The notes: generated by a model not told the origin, from the letters alone. A DNA stretch of 64,000 nt from an uncultured Blastocatellia bacterium (GCA_937934295.1 CALHAI010000005.1:55272-119271); one strand, 5' to 3'; shown: positions 47,635 to 57,376, counted from the first letter of the stretch. Numbers and translations: made by a program.

Positions 47635-48633
47635 ATGCCCGAGCATGGAGTTCTCCTGTTCAATCTCGGTGGGCCGGATTCGCTGCGTGCCGTGGAGCCG
47701 TTTCTTCGGAACCTCTTCTCGGACCCGGACATCTTCCGCATGCCGATGGGGCGGCTGTGGCAACGCCCCATGGCGCACGCGCTCGCGAAGGTGCGCGCTC
47801 GAGCCGTCGCCCGCCATTATGCGCACATTGGGGGACGCTCGCCGCTCTTGACGTGGACGCAACGCCAAGCGGAGCTGTTGGAGCGACGGCTGCGGGCGCA
47901 TCGGGATTGCCGCGTTTATATCGGCATGCGCTATTGGCACCCGCTGATTGAGGAGGCTGTTCGAACAGCGCTCGCGGAAGGCGTTCGCACACTCACGCTG
48001 TTGCCGCTCTATCCCCAATTCTCCTTCACGACGACCGGGTCCAGCCTCAACGAATTCCATCGCGTGTGGCGAGCGCTCGGTTCGCCCTCGATCCCAATCG
48101 TCACGATCCGAAGCTATCCCGATCACCCGCTCTACGTGCGCGCCGTCGTCGAGCGAATCGAAGAAGCGGTTCGCCGTCACAACCTCCTGGAAGCGTCATG
48201 GGCTCTGGTCTTCAGCGCGCATGGTCTCCCGATGCGCTTCATCGAGGACGGTGATCCGTATCTGGAGGAGACCAAGCGATCGGTCGAAGCCATCCTGACG
48301 GCCCTCCGCACCCGGAGCGAGCAGCGGGATCTCTATGCCCGCGTGCCCACGATGCTCGCTTTTCAAAGTCGGGTCGGACTGGGTCGATGGCTGGAACCCT
48401 CCACCGTTGACGTCGTGAAGCGGTTCGCCCGCGAGGGCGTGCGAGATCTGGTCCTCGTCCCGATCAGCTTCGTCTCCGATCACATCGAGACGCTCTACGA
48501 ACTGGGGCACACAGTCCGCGAGATCGCCCGCGCGCACGGGATTCGCACGTTCGTCCTCGTCGAAGCGCTGAACGATTCGGAGACGTTCGCCGAAGCCTTG
48601 AAGGAGATCGTCCTGGAGGCGCTTGGAACGTGA
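47635..48633 (+). CDS. hemH: Ferrochelatase
   Basis: Inserts ferrous iron into a porphyrin. 332 residues, with GVLLFNLGGPDSL at the N terminus, FLRNLFSDPDIF, QFSFTTTGSSLNEF and the active-site histidine in VFSAHGLPMRFIEDGDPY. C-terminal VPISFVSDHIETLYEL with glutamate is conserved. The substrate could be protoporphyrin IX, or coproporphyrin III in the coproporphyrin branch; the presence of hemN instead of hemQ in the operon favours protoporphyrin. Its stop overlaps the GTG of the next gene. Confidence 0.95.
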   Translation: MPEHGVLLFNLGGPDSLRAVEPFLRNLFSDPDIFRMPMGRLWQRPMAHALAKVRARAVARHYAHIGGRSPLLTWTQRQAELLERRLRAHRDCRVYIGMRYWHPLIEEAVRTALAEGVRTLTLLPLYPQFSFTTTGSSLNEFHRVWRALGSPSIPIVTIRSYPDHPLYVRAVVERIEEAVRRHNLLEASWALVFSAHGLPMRFIEDGDPYLEETKRSVEAILTALRTRSEQRDLYARVPTMLAFQSRVGLGRWLEPSTVDVVKRFAREGVRDLVLVPISFVSDHIETLYELGHTVREIARAHGIRTFVLVEALNDSETFAEALKEIVLEALGT

Positions 48634-50003
48634 ATCCGAAGGTCGTGATCATCGGAGCCGGCATCTCGGGACTATGCGTCGCGTTCTTTTTGAAGCATGC
48701 GGGCATTCGGGTCCGCGTCCTCGAGGCGGAAGAGGAAGTGGGGGGGACGATGCGAAGCCGACGGATCGGCGGCTACTTGGTCGAGCTGGGGCCCAATAGT
48801 GCGCTGGAGACGACGCCGCTCTTTCAGGAACTGATCGCCGCCGTCGGTCTTGTGGAGGAACGGGTGTACGCCCGTGAGACGGCGAAGCATCGCTACATCC
48901 TTCGGGATGGAGTGCTGCATCCGCTTCCGATGTCGCCGCCCGCGTTCGTGCGGAGTCGGCTCTGGAGTTGGCGCGGGAAGCTGCGGATGCTCGCCGAACC
49001 CTTCCATGGACGTGCCGAAGCTGAGGAATCGGTCGCCGACTTCGTGCGACGGCGCGTGGGGCAGGAGTTCCTCGATTACGCGGTCAATCCGCTGGTCGCC
49101 GGCATCTATGCGGGCGATCCCGAGCGATTGAGTGTGCGCTTCGCCTTCCCGCGCCTGTATGCGCTTGAAGAACGGTATGGCGGCCTGATCCTCGGACTGG
49201 TGCGCGGGGCGAGAGAACGGCGGCGGCGTCCCGATGCCTCGCGGTTCACGGCACGCCTCTTCTCCTTTCGAGAGGGGATGGGGATGCTACCGCGCGCCAT
49301 CGCGGCGACGCTTGGCGATGCCCTCTGGCTCGCGACGCGCGCCTTAGGCATTGGCCGGATTGGCGCGGCATTCGAGATCGCGTTCGAGCGGGACGGACGC
49401 CGCGATGCCCTTCAGGCGGAACGGGTCGTCCTGGCAACGCCCGCCTACATGGCGGCCCCGCTTATCGAGTCATTCGCCCCGGAAGCGGCACGCGCGCTTC
49501 GCCACATCGTGTACCCTCCGGTGAGCGCCGTCATCCTCGGATACCGTGAGACGGCTATCGGCCGACCCCTTGATGGCTTCGGATTCCTCATCCCGGAGAG
49601 GGAAGGGCGACGCATTCTGGGGACGATCTGGAACTCCGCGCTCTTCCCCGATCGAGCCCCTCACGGACGCATCACGCTCACGACGTTCGTCGGCGGAATG
49701 CGCCGACCGGAGCTGGCGCGGCGCAGCGATGAGGAGTTGATCGGCATCGTCGCCGAAGAACTCAGCGAGATCATGCGCATTCGGGACGATCCCGAATTCG
49801 CCTACATCTCCCGATGGGAACGGGCGATCCCACAATACGAGTTGGGCTACGGGGAGATCCTCGCCGCGCTCGAACGCACCGAACGCTCGACGGCAGGCCT
49901 CTACTTCTGCGCGAATTATCGCGGGGGGATCGCCGTCGGCGATTGCCTGAAGAGTGCGCATGAGACGGCGCGGCGAATCCTTCAGGACGACGCCCGTTCC
50001 TGA
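48630..50003 (+). CDS. hemY: Protoporphyrinogen oxidase, HemY type
   Basis: FAD-dependent enzyme that oxidises protoporphyrinogen IX to protoporphyrin IX. 457 residues. The dinucleotide-binding start VVIIGAGISGLCVAFFLKHAG is at 4-24, followed by VGGTMRS, LGPNSALE and, near the C terminus, CANYRGGIAVGDCLKSA for FAD. The start codon is GTG (48630), overlapping the hemH stop. It completes the late haem pathway. HemY normally needs oxygen, while hemN two genes upstream does not. Confidence 0.93.
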   Translation: MNPKVVIIGAGISGLCVAFFLKHAGIRVRVLEAEEEVGGTMRSRRIGGYLVELGPNSALETTPLFQELIAAVGLVEERVYARETAKHRYILRDGVLHPLPMSPPAFVRSRLWSWRGKLRMLAEPFHGRAEAEESVADFVRRRVGQEFLDYAVNPLVAGIYAGDPERLSVRFAFPRLYALEERYGGLILGLVRGARERRRRPDASRFTARLFSFREGMGMLPRAIAATLGDALWLATRALGIGRIGAAFEIAFERDGRRDALQAERVVLATPAYMAAPLIESFAPEAARALRHIVYPPVSAVILGYRETAIGRPLDGFGFLIPEREGRRILGTIWNSALFPDRAPHGRITLTTFVGGMRRPELARRSDEELIGIVAEELSEIMRIRDDPEFAYISRWERAIPQYELGYGEILAALERTERSTAGLYFCANYRGGIAVGDCLKSAHETARRILQDDARS

Positions 50004-50026
50004 AGTCGAGACGATGCGCGCCGAGC

Positions 50027-50056
50027 TTGAAAGTTCCCGTCCGGCTCCGGTACATT
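50027..50056 (+). promoter_or_regulatory. Promoter of trxB
   Basis: TTGAAA (50027-50032), 18-base spacer, TACATT (50051-50056), about 50 bases before the trxB ATG; trxB can thus be expressed separately from the hem operon. Confidence 0.5.
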
Positions 50057-50108
50057 CCCCACTTGGGGATGCTACTCAACACGGCGTGGGAATCGGAGGC
50101 AAAGGAGG

Positions 50109-51104
50109 ATGACGCGCGAAGGACATCCGGATCTCTCCGCCTTTGACGGGAAAGATTTCTCCGGCGCCGAACGTCGCCAAGTGGCGATTATCGGGACGGG
50201 GCCGGCAGGCCTCACCGCCGCGCTCTACGCTGCGCGGGCGAAACTGAGCCCGCTCGTCTTCCAGGGCCCGGAGCCGGGTGGGCAATTGACGACGACGACG
50301 CTGGTCGAAAATTATCCGGGCTTCCCCGATGGCATCATGGGCCCGGAATTGATGCGGCTCTTTGAAGCGCAAGCCGTGCGCTTTGGCGCCGAAGTGCGAT
50401 TGGGGACGGTCACGGCAGTGGACTTCTCGCAGCGCCCGTTTCGGCTGCTCGTGGACGGATATGTCCCCGTGCTCGCCGATGCCGTGATCATCGCCACGGG
50501 GGCTTCGGCCAAATACCTTGGCCTGGAAAACGAACGGCGCTTGCTTGGACGTGGCGTCTCGGCCTGCGCGACCTGCGATGGCGCGTTCTTCAACGGCCTT
50601 GAAGTCGCCGTCGTCGGCGGCGGCGATACGGCAATGGAAGAAGCGCTCTTCCTCACGCGCTTCGCCACGCGCGTGCACGTCATTCACCGACGCGATCAAT
50701 TGCGCGCGTCCAAGATCATGCAGGAACGAGCCTTCGCGCATCCCCAGATCACCTTCATCTGGAACACGGTCGTTGAGGACGTGCTCGGCGAGCGGCAGGT
50801 CGAAGGTGTGCTCCTCAGAAACGTGAAGACGGATGAGCGGCGAATCCTCGCCGTTCGAGGGCTCTTCATCGCCATCGGCCATAAGCCGAATACGGAGATC
50901 TTCCGAGGCTGGCTCGAGATGGATGAGCTCGGCTACATTCGGACGCGCCCTGGCTCGACGATGACGAGCGTGCCCGGCGTCTTCGCCTGCGGCGATGTGC
51001 AGGATCGCATCTATCGGCAGGCCGTGACCGCGGCCGGCAGCGGCTGCATGGCCGCCATGGACGCCGAACGCTGGCTGGCCGAACACGCCACTTCAACCTC
51101 TTGA
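50109..51104 (+). CDS. trxB: Thioredoxin reductase
   Basis: Flavoprotein that reduces thioredoxin with NADPH. 331 residues: [16 protein letters not shown] (29-44, FAD), the redox-active pair C153-A-T-C156 in [23 protein letters not shown] for NADPH, and [22 protein letters not shown] at the C terminus. The N terminus has about 20 extra polar residues. The ATG at 50109 directly abuts an AGGAGG; an additional GGAGG at 50095-50099 has better spacing. It converges with the amidohydrolase gene. Confidence 0.95.
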   Translation: MTREGHPDLSAFDGKDFSGAERRQVAIIGTGPAGLTAALYAARAKLSPLVFQGPEPGGQLTTTTLVENYPGFPDGIMGPELMRLFEAQAVRFGAEVRLGTVTAVDFSQRPFRLLVDGYVPVLADAVIIATGASAKYLGLENERRLLGRGVSACATCDGAFFNGLEVAVVGGGDTAMEEALFLTRFATRVHVIHRRDQLRASKIMQERAFAHPQITFIWNTVVEDVLGERQVEGVLLRNVKTDERRILAVRGLFIAIGHKPNTEIFRGWLEMDELGYIRTRPGSTMTSVPGVFACGDVQDRIYRQAVTAAGSGCMAAMDAERWLAEHATSTS

Positions 51105-51149
51105 CCTTCGCCTTGACCAAGCGACACGAGCAAGCCGTTCACGAGCCGA

Positions 51150-52844
51150 TCATCGGAGGCCAGCACTTGGCCCTTTGTATCCGGGGCCGCGCACGACGCG
51201 CCCGGGCTTTGCCCCCGTGTGCTCGCCATCTTTGAGCACCTGGACACCATTGACGAAGACATGGAGCACACCGGTCGCGTATTGATGCGGCCGCTCATAC
51301 GTCGCATGATCCTGGATCTTCGCAGGATCGAAGACGACCACATCGGCGAAGTATCCGACCTTCAGCCGCCCGCGCCGATCCAGCTTAAGGTTCTCAGCCG
51401 GAAGAGATGTCATGCGTCGAATCGCTTCCTCAAGCGGGATGACCTTCTCCTCGCGCACATAGCGGCCGAGCACGCGCGCGAACGTCCCATAGGCGCGCGG
51501 ATGCGGATTCGATTTGAGGAAGACGCCTTCCGGTGCTAAAGATTCGGCGTCGGAGCCAAAGCTCACCCACGGGAGCGCGATCTGCCGCTTCACGTTCTCC
51601 TCGGACATGAGGAAGTACACGGTGTCCACGCGGCTGTTGTCCTCAATGACCAGGTCGATGATCGTGTCCTCGGGCGACTTCCCGCGCAGGCGAGCGACCT
51701 CGGCGAGCGTCTTACCGGTGAGCGGCTTCAACGCCTCGTTCTTGAAGCCGACAAGCAGGACATTCTCCGGCGAACCGGCCATGAGATAGAGATTCTCCCA
51801 TCGGTCGGTCGGCGTGCGCATCTCGCGTTTGACGCGCTCGCGGATGGCGGGGTTCTTCAACCGCTCGATCCACGCGCGATGCCCTCCCTCCTGTACCCAA
51901 GGGGGCATGGCCGCGTTCAATCCGGTCGCCCCGGCCGTGTAAGGATACATGTTGGCTGTGATGCGCAGGCCTGCAGCGCGCGCGGCTTCGATGCGGCGGA
52001 TCGCCTCTTCAAGCTTCGGCCAATTGGCGCGTCCGGCGGCTTTCAGGTGATAGATCTCGGCCGGGATCTTCGCCTCGCGCGCGATGCGGATCAGTTCGTC
52101 AACGGCTTCGAGCAACCGGTTCCCCTCGCTTCGGATGTGCGAGATGTACATGCCGCCATACTCGGCGGCGACCTTGCAGAGTTCGATCAATTCTTCCGTG
52201 CTCGCATAAAACGCGGGCGCGTAGATGAGTGAGGAGCCCACGCCGAGCGCGCCTTCCTCCATCGCCTGACGGACGAGCTGTCGCATCCGCTCCAACTCCT
52301 CGGGCGTCGGCGGCCGATCCGCATATCCGAGGACGTGAATGCGAAGGGTCGTCGCGCCCACGAACGAGGCGACGTTCGGGGAGACGCCGCGCTGCACGAG
52401 GTATTCGAGATATTCGCCAAGCGTCGTCCAGGGGATGTCGTATTTGATGTCGCCCTGCCGCTCGAGCATCTCTCGCTTCATCGCCTCGTTCAAAGGACCC
52501 ATGGACCACCCCTCACCGAAGACTTCCAGCGTCACCCCTTGCCGAATATCGCTCTGCGAGCGACCATCGGCAATGAGCGACTCGGTCGCCCAACTGAGCA
52601 TGTTGATGAAGCCAGGAGCAACGGCCAACCCGGCGGCGTTGATCTCCACGCGTCCACGCGCGTTCCCCACCGATCCGATAGCGGCGATCGTGTCCCCTCG
52701 GAGAGCGACATCTCCGACAAAGGGAGGCGAACCGCTCCCGTCATAGATCGTCCCCCCACGGATCACCACGTCGTACTCCACGCGCGGTGAGCACGCCCAC
52801 AGCAACATCGCGCTCACGAGGATAATGCTCCAGGGTTGTCTCAT
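51150..52844 (-). CDS. Amidohydrolase-family lipoprotein (D-aminoacylase-like) with altered metal site
   Basis: A 564-residue protein with a lipoprotein signal peptide (LLWACS, cysteine 18), so it is anchored in the envelope. It aligns by eye with the N-acyl-D-amino-acid deacylase/dihydroorotase-like amidohydrolases: VVIRGGTIYDGSGSPP, then APGFI. The HxH metal pair expected after PGFID is replaced by NMLSW (L83 and W85), and the bridging cysteine of the GNCG motif by GEGW. Downstream H236 (SHIRSEG), H266 (YHLKAAG) and D432 (SFGSDAES) are kept, and GYFADVVVFDP closes the beta-sandwich. It may be a one-metal enzyme. The start has GGAGGAGGGGAG upstream; the frame stays open 44 codons further. 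Confidence 0.8.
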   Translation of the reverse strand: MRQPWSIILVSAMLLWACSPRVEYDVVIRGGTIYDGSGSPPFVGDVALRGDTIAAIGSVGNARGRVEINAAGLAVAPGFINMLSWATESLIADGRSQSDIRQGVTLEVFGEGWSMGPLNEAMKREMLERQGDIKYDIPWTTLGEYLEYLVQRGVSPNVASFVGATTLRIHVLGYADRPPTPEELERMRQLVRQAMEEGALGVGSSLIYAPAFYASTEELIELCKVAAEYGGMYISHIRSEGNRLLEAVDELIRIAREAKIPAEIYHLKAAGRANWPKLEEAIRRIEAARAAGLRITANMYPYTAGATGLNAAMPPWVQEGGHRAWIERLKNPAIRERVKREMRTPTDRWENLYLMAGSPENVLLVGFKNEALKPLTGKTLAEVARLRGKSPEDTIIDLVIEDNSRVDTVYFLMSEENVKRQIALPWVSFGSDAESLAPEGVFLKSNPHPRAYGTFARVLGRYVREEKVIPLEEAIRRMTSLPAENLKLDRRGRLKVGYFADVVVFDPAKIQDHATYERPHQYATGVLHVFVNGVQVLKDGEHTGAKPGRVVRGPGYKGPSAGLR

Positions 52845-52875
52845 CTCTCCCCTCCTCCGATGATGTGAGCGGTCA

Positions 52876-52904
52876 ATGATAAAGCGAACCTTCCGGCATG
52901 ACAA
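52876..52904 (-). promoter_or_regulatory. Promoter of the amidohydrolase gene
   Basis: Minus-strand TTGTCA (52904-52899), 17-base spacer, TATCAT (52881-52876), about 31 bases before the start codon. Confidence 0.6.
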
Positions 52905-53649
52905 CATATCCGTTAGGGGGAGACGTCCTCGCTGGAGGAGAAGTGAGGAGGGCCTCGGCATCATGCGTATGAGCATGGCTCACGCTGACCGAGCGCTTGA
53001 AGGCGACAAATGGGTGCCTGATGGCTAAGTTGGAAGGGTGTTGGAGGAATCTCAACGATCTCCTCGAACGCCAGTTTCGCGAGAGCGAATCTGTCCACAC
53101 TGACCCTATTCGAGCAACAGCGATCGGCTATGAGGCGGCCTGCAGCTCCCCCCACACGCTCTTGACGAGATCCGTCGTGGTTTGACTCCAAGATGCTTTC
53201 GCGAATCACCCCCGTCTGATCCTCCGCGTGAAATGACCATCATCAGGAACCTGCGCTTCAGAACGACATCACGCGGCGCGCGAAAGCGGAGTTCCTGCCG
53301 CGGGGATTGCTCACGTCGTGAGGCCGCGAAGCACCAGCTCATCCGATCACAGCTCTGGGCACCGAAGCCTCTTTTCACATCCTCCCGCCGCTGATTGAGC
53401 GAGCAGAGGGCTTACCAGGCCCTCACAAGGGTCAACGCGTCTTCGCCACTCGATCGGCCTGCTTTCTCCCGGCCGTCGAGGGGAAATTCTCCCACTCCTG
53501 GTGGGGATTTTGCGCATCGCGGCTGTGGAGGCTTGGCCCACGAAAAGGGATGCCGGCGATTCCTGACGAAGGAGCGTGGCGTCAACGAATTACCGAGCAT
53601 CGAGGGCACCTTCTTCGGAGGTGAGGAACGAGACCAGTGGCATAGCGCT
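52905..53649. other. Long stretch without a convincing gene
   Basis: The longest gap of the window, between the amidohydrolase promoter and the ferredoxin oxidoreductase cluster. Short frames exist on both strands (for example 52997-53185 plus and 53106-53378 minus), but none has a good ribosome binding site or a recognisable product, and their composition is that of untranslated sequence. I see no transposon ends, tRNA or clear repeat. A possible extended -10 (TGCTTATAC, 53650-53658) near the right end could serve the cluster. It may be a decayed gene or a long regulatory leader. Confidence 0.45.
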
Positions 53650-53676
53650 TGCTTATACGGGAGATGGGAGAGAGAT

Positions 53677-53928
53677 ATGGGCGTCGAAGGGATCGAGGAT
53701 CGCGGGCGAGTGGAGATTGTCGAGGATCTGTGCAAGGGATGTGGCCTCTGTGTGACCGCTTGTCCGGTGCGAGTCCTCGTGATGGCTGAATATTTGAACA
53801 GCTACGGATACCATCCGGCGCGCTATGTGGGACGCGGATGCACCGGATGCGGCGTATGCTACTACGCCTGTCCGGAGCCCGCCGCGATCACCGTGTACCT
53901 CCGGGAAGCGGCGGCAACCCGCGCATGA
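53677..53928 (+). CDS. 2-oxoacid:ferredoxin oxidoreductase delta subunit (4Fe-4S ferredoxin)
   Basis: An 83-residue ferredoxin-like subunit with two 4Fe-4S motifs: [12 protein letters not shown] (about 21-32) and [12 protein letters not shown] (about 56-67). It passes electrons between the TPP-bound intermediate and an external ferredoxin. The ATG at 53677 has GGGAGAGAG upstream. The alpha-subunit gene follows 12 bases later, so the order is delta-alpha-beta/gamma as in KorDABC and VorDABC complexes. Confidence 0.9.
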   Translation: MGVEGIEDRGRVEIVEDLCKGCGLCVTACPVRVLVMAEYLNSYGYHPARYVGRGCTGCGVCYYACPEPAAITVYLREAAATRA

Positions 53929-53940
53929 AGAGGGAAAGAG

Positions 53941-55041
53941 ATGGCACGCGTCCTCATGAAAGGCAACGAAGCAGCAGTCATTGGGGCGATCCTCGCCGGA
54001 TGCCGATCTTTCTACGGTTATCCGATCACGCCGGCGAGCGAGATCGCCGAAGCGGCCGCCCGATATTTCCCCCTGGTGGGAGGGACGTTCCTCCAGGCCG
54101 AGAGCGAAGTCGCTGCGATCAACATGGTCTACGGAGCCGCCGCTGCCGGAGAGCGGACGATGACGGCCTCGTCGGGACCTGGTCTCAGCCTCATGCAAGA
54201 AGGCATCTCGTACCTGGCCGGAGCGGAATTGCCGGCGGTCGTGGTAGACATCATGCGGGGAGGGCCAGGGCTTGGGAATATCGCGCCCGAGCAAAGTGAC
54301 TATCATCAGATCGTCAAAGGTGGGGGACATGGGAACTATCGCACGATCGTGCTCGCCCCGAATTCGGTCCAGGAGATGTGCGACCTGACCATGTTCGCGT
54401 TCGAGCTGGCCGACCGCTATCGGAATCCTGTCATCGTCCTCACCGATGGCTTCATCGGCCAGATGATGGAGCCGGTCGAGCTGCCGCGAACGCTGGCTCG
54501 GCCGGTCGAGAAACCATGGGCCGTCGAAGGGACGGCCGAGACGCGCCAGAACCTGATCACTTCCATCTACTTGGACCCCGAGGAGCTGGAGGCACACATT
54601 CGGCGGCTCGAAGAGAAATATGCGCACGCGGCGCGCCATGTGGTGATGTATGAGAAGTATCGCACCGAGGACGCGGAGATCATCACGATTGGTTACGGCA
54701 TCGTCTCGCGCGTCCTCAAAGCGGCCGTGGAGCAAGCGCGCGCGGAAGGACTCAGGGTCGGGCTCTTCCGCCCCATCACGCTCTGGCCTTTCCCCTCGCG
54801 GGAGATCTCGGTCATGGCCGATTGGGCGCGCTGCTTTCTGGTCGCCGAGCTGAGTCACGGACAGCTCGTGGAGGACGTCCGCCTCGCTGTCGGTGGCGAA
54901 CGACCCGTGAAACTCTATACGCGATTTGGAGGGATCGTCCCGACGGCCGAGGAGCTGCTGGAGCAAATTCGCAAAGCGAGTGAGGAAGACGATGTACGTG
55001 CGGGCTTACGGGAAACCCAAGAGCATCTATGGGGTGTTTGA
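53941..55041 (+). CDS. korA: 2-oxoacid:ferredoxin oxidoreductase alpha subunit
   Basis: A 366-residue subunit combining the pyrimidine-binding-type domain I and the transketolase C-terminal-like domain II. It has [31 protein letters not shown] at the N terminus (given here in pieces: [13 protein letters not shown] and [10 protein letters not shown]), then [19 protein letters not shown] and [15 protein letters not shown]. This pattern is that of KorA/VorB rather than pyruvate-type PorA. The usual substrate would be 2-oxoglutarate or branched-chain 2-oxoacids; which one cannot be decided from sequence. The last 50 bases overlap the beta-gamma gene. Confidence 0.9.
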   Translation: MARVLMKGNEAAVIGAILAGCRSFYGYPITPASEIAEAAARYFPLVGGTFLQAESEVAAINMVYGAAAAGERTMTASSGPGLSLMQEGISYLAGAELPAVVVDIMRGGPGLGNIAPEQSDYHQIVKGGGHGNYRTIVLAPNSVQEMCDLTMFAFELADRYRNPVIVLTDGFIGQMMEPVELPRTLARPVEKPWAVEGTAETRQNLITSIYLDPEELEAHIRRLEEKYAHAARHVVMYEKYRTEDAEIITIGYGIVSRVLKAAVEQARAEGLRVGLFRPITLWPFPSREISVMADWARCFLVAELSHGQLVEDVRLAVGGERPVKLYTRFGGIVPTAEELLEQIRKASEEDDVRAGLRETQEHLWGV

Positions 55042-56449
55042 GCGCAAACCGGGCGATCCGCGAACGACTCATTATTGCCCGGGATGCGGTCATGGGAACG
55101 TGCATAAGTATATCGCCGAGGCGATCGATGACCTTGGGGTTCAAGATCGCACGATCCTGATCAGCCCCGTTGGATGCTCCGTCTTCGCCTACTATTACCT
55201 CGATGTGGGCAACGTTCAGGCGGCGCACGGACGCGCGCCGGCCGTCGCCACGGCCATCAAGCGCGCGCGTCCCGATAGCATCGTCATCAGCTATCAGGGC
55301 GACGGCGATCTAGCGGCTATTGGCGGAAATGAGATCCTGCATGCGGCGAATCGTGGGGAGAACATCACGGTCTTCTTCGTCAACAACGCCATCTACGGCA
55401 TGACCGGGGGGCAGATGGCGCCGACGACGCTCCCTGGACAGGTCACGACGACGACGCCAATGGGGCGCACTCCTGAACGCGAGGGTTTCCCCCTGCGCGT
55501 GAGCGAGCTGTTGGCCAGTTTGGAAGGGCCGACCTACATCGAGCGCGTCGCTCTCTTTGACAACAAATCCCGCATGCGTGCGCGCAAGGCGATCCGCAAG
55601 GCCATTCAGGTGCAGCTTGAAGGACGCGGCTTCTCGCTGGTTGAGATCCTCTCGCCGTGCCCGACGGGATGGGGAATGACGCCCGCCCAAGCCTGCGAGT
55701 GGATCCAAAAGGAGATGCTCCGCTACTTCCCCCTTGGGGTCTTCAAAGATCTCTCGGCCACACGAGCGCCAGTTCGCGCCGCGGCCTCACGCGAAGCCAT
55801 GTCTGTGCCTCTGGTGGCGTCCCCGGAAGACGTCCTCGCGCTGCTTGGCTTGGAGGGGGTGGCATCGGTCTCTCCTCCTTCGCCGCGCGAGACCGAGATC
55901 CCGGTCCCGTATCGTCATCCGCGCATTAAAGTCGCGGGCTTTGGTGGGCAAGGCGTGCTCTTTCTCGGCCGAGTGCTCGCCGAAGCGGGGATGCGGCAGG
56001 GGTATCACGTCGCCTGGCTCCCCTCTTACGGCCCAGAGATGCGCGGGGGGACGGCCCATTGCCACGTCGCGATTTCGACGGAACCGATCGCTTCACCGCT
56101 GGTCTCGCGACCGAGCGTGCTCATCACCATGAATCGGCCTTCACTCGAACGTTTCGAGCCGGAAGTGATCCCGGGCGGCCTGATCCTCTACGATTCCTCG
56201 CTCATTCCCACGCGACCGCGACGAGCGGACGTGGAGACGCTTCCGGTGCCGGCAACCCACATAGCCGATCAACTCGGCAGCGTGAAGGCCGCGAATATGG
56301 TAGCGCTCGGCGCGTACTTGGGGCGCACGAAGGTCCTCCCGGCCGATACCGTGATCGCCGCGCTGGAGCAGATGGTCGAGAGCCGCCCGCTGCTGGAGTT
56401 GAACGTGAGGAGCCTGCGGGCAGGTCTGGATTATGTGAGCGCCCGATGA
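54992..56449 (+). CDS. 2-oxoacid:ferredoxin oxidoreductase fused beta-gamma subunit
   Basis: A 485-residue fusion. Residues about 1-260 are the TPP-binding beta subunit ([48 protein letters not shown]). A linker of about 50 residues follows, and residues about 310-480 are the gamma domain ([50 protein letters not shown]). In most organisms these are two genes (korB/korC, vorA/vorC). The ATG at 54992 overlaps the alpha gene by 50 bases in another frame. With the delta and alpha genes it gives a complete three-gene, four-function complex for ferredoxin-dependent 2-oxoacid oxidation or carboxylation. Confidence 0.92.
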   Translation: MYVRAYGKPKSIYGVFERKPGDPRTTHYCPGCGHGNVHKYIAEAIDDLGVQDRTILISPVGCSVFAYYYLDVGNVQAAHGRAPAVATAIKRARPDSIVISYQGDGDLAAIGGNEILHAANRGENITVFFVNNAIYGMTGGQMAPTTLPGQVTTTTPMGRTPEREGFPLRVSELLASLEGPTYIERVALFDNKSRMRARKAIRKAIQVQLEGRGFSLVEILSPCPTGWGMTPAQACEWIQKEMLRYFPLGVFKDLSATRAPVRAAASREAMSVPLVASPEDVLALLGLEGVASVSPPSPRETEIPVPYRHPRIKVAGFGGQGVLFLGRVLAEAGMRQGYHVAWLPSYGPEMRGGTAHCHVAISTEPIASPLVSRPSVLITMNRPSLERFEPEVIPGGLILYDSSLIPTRPRRADVETLPVPATHIADQLGSVKAANMVALGAYLGRTKVLPADTVIAALEQMVESRPLLELNVRSLRAGLDYVSAR

Positions 56450-56518
56450 ACGGGAGTGCTGCCTCCAGGGCGCATCCGGGGACATCAGGCGCTCTCCTTT
56501 GACGGAAAGGAGGCGCTT

Positions 56519-56890
56519 ATGGCACGCATCCTCCTCATTGACGATGAGCCGAACGTTCGACTATTCTATGCGACGGTATTAAGCGAAAGTGGGCACGAGG
56601 TGAAGGAGGTCTCATCGGCAAGTGAGGCCATGCAGTGTTTGGGACAAGAGCCTGTAGATCTCATCGTCCTCGACATCAAGCTCGAGAGGGAGAATGGACT
56701 TGAACTGCTTCAGGAGATCGCCCATCAGCACCCGCGCGTGCCCGTGATTCTCCTGACGGCCTACACATCGTTTCAGGACGATTACACCTGTTGGCTGGCC
56801 GCGGGATATGTTGTGAAGGAGACGGACGTGACCGGTTTCCTTCACGAAGTCGAACGAGTCCTCGATGCAACTCGCCTCAGGGCGTCATAA
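56519..56890 (+). CDS. Single-domain response regulator (receiver only)
   Basis: A 123-residue CheY-like protein: acidic pair D8-D9 in LLIDDEPN, phospho-acceptor D52 in LIVLDIKL, T80 in ILLTAY and K100 in GYVVKETD. There is no output domain, so it signals through protein contacts. A good GGAAAGGAGG site precedes the ATG. No histidine kinase is adjacent. It lies 69 bases after the oxidoreductase cluster and 12 bases before a small unknown gene, and may be cotranscribed with both. Confidence 0.9.
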   Translation: MARILLIDDEPNVRLFYATVLSESGHEVKEVSSASEAMQCLGQEPVDLIVLDIKLERENGLELLQEIAHQHPRVPVILLTAYTSFQDDYTCWLAAGYVVKETDVTGFLHEVERVLDATRLRAS

Positions 56891-56902
56891 GTGGAGGGAG
56901 CG

Positions 56903-57304
56903 ATGGAAAGCCGACGAGAAGATTTGCTTCGCTTGCTCGAAGCCGAGCTGGATGTCCTCGAAGGCGGAGGATATGGGCGCTCGGTGCGCGAACCATGGAA
57001 GCCGCGACCGATGTTCCAATATTCGGTCGTTTGCATCAATCACTGGTTCGTCCCCGACCATCCTCCCGAATGCCACCAGGGATGCGTCCTCTTGGATTTC
57101 GTCCCCGAGGAGCATCGCCAGGAGCGCCTCCCATGCCACTTCATCCCGTTGAATGAAGCTGGCGAGACGGTCGCCTCACTCGAACAAACAGGGGATGAAG
57201 AGCGGCTGCAGGAGGCGGTGAGGCAATGGCTCCGAACGATGATCCAACGGCTCAAAGAAGCGCCGCCTGAAGAGCCGGAGGCGAAAGAGGAGATCCCATA
57301 TTGA
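56903..57304 (+). CDS. Small protein of unknown function with conserved Cys/His cluster
   Basis: A 133-residue soluble protein. An acidic N-terminal helix (about 1-22) is followed by a central segment rich in cysteine, histidine and aromatic residues: VVCINHWFVPDHPPECHQGC at about 43-62, then CHFIPLNEAGE. A charged helical C terminus ends in a PEEPEAKEE tail. The Cys/His pattern could bind a metal, but no known motif matches. The ATG follows GGAGGGAGCG, 12 bases after the receiver gene stop. It precedes the decaheme cytochrome gene. I do not recognise the family. Confidence 0.65.
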   Translation: MESRREDLLRLLEAELDVLEGGGYGRSVREPWKPRPMFQYSVVCINHWFVPDHPPECHQGCVLLDFVPEEHRQERLPCHFIPLNEAGETVASLEQTGDEERLQEAVRQWLRTMIQRLKEAPPEEPEAKEEIPY

Positions 57305-57376
57305 GGGCATTTCGCCAGGCTGAGAGCGCCGGATGGAGCACTTCGCGCAAGAGACACATAACCAAGGAGGGAGGCA

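Noticed and set aside
53106..53378. 90-residue minus-strand frame in the large gap
   Set aside because: No ribosome binding site, no recognisable domain, and composition unlike coding neighbours.
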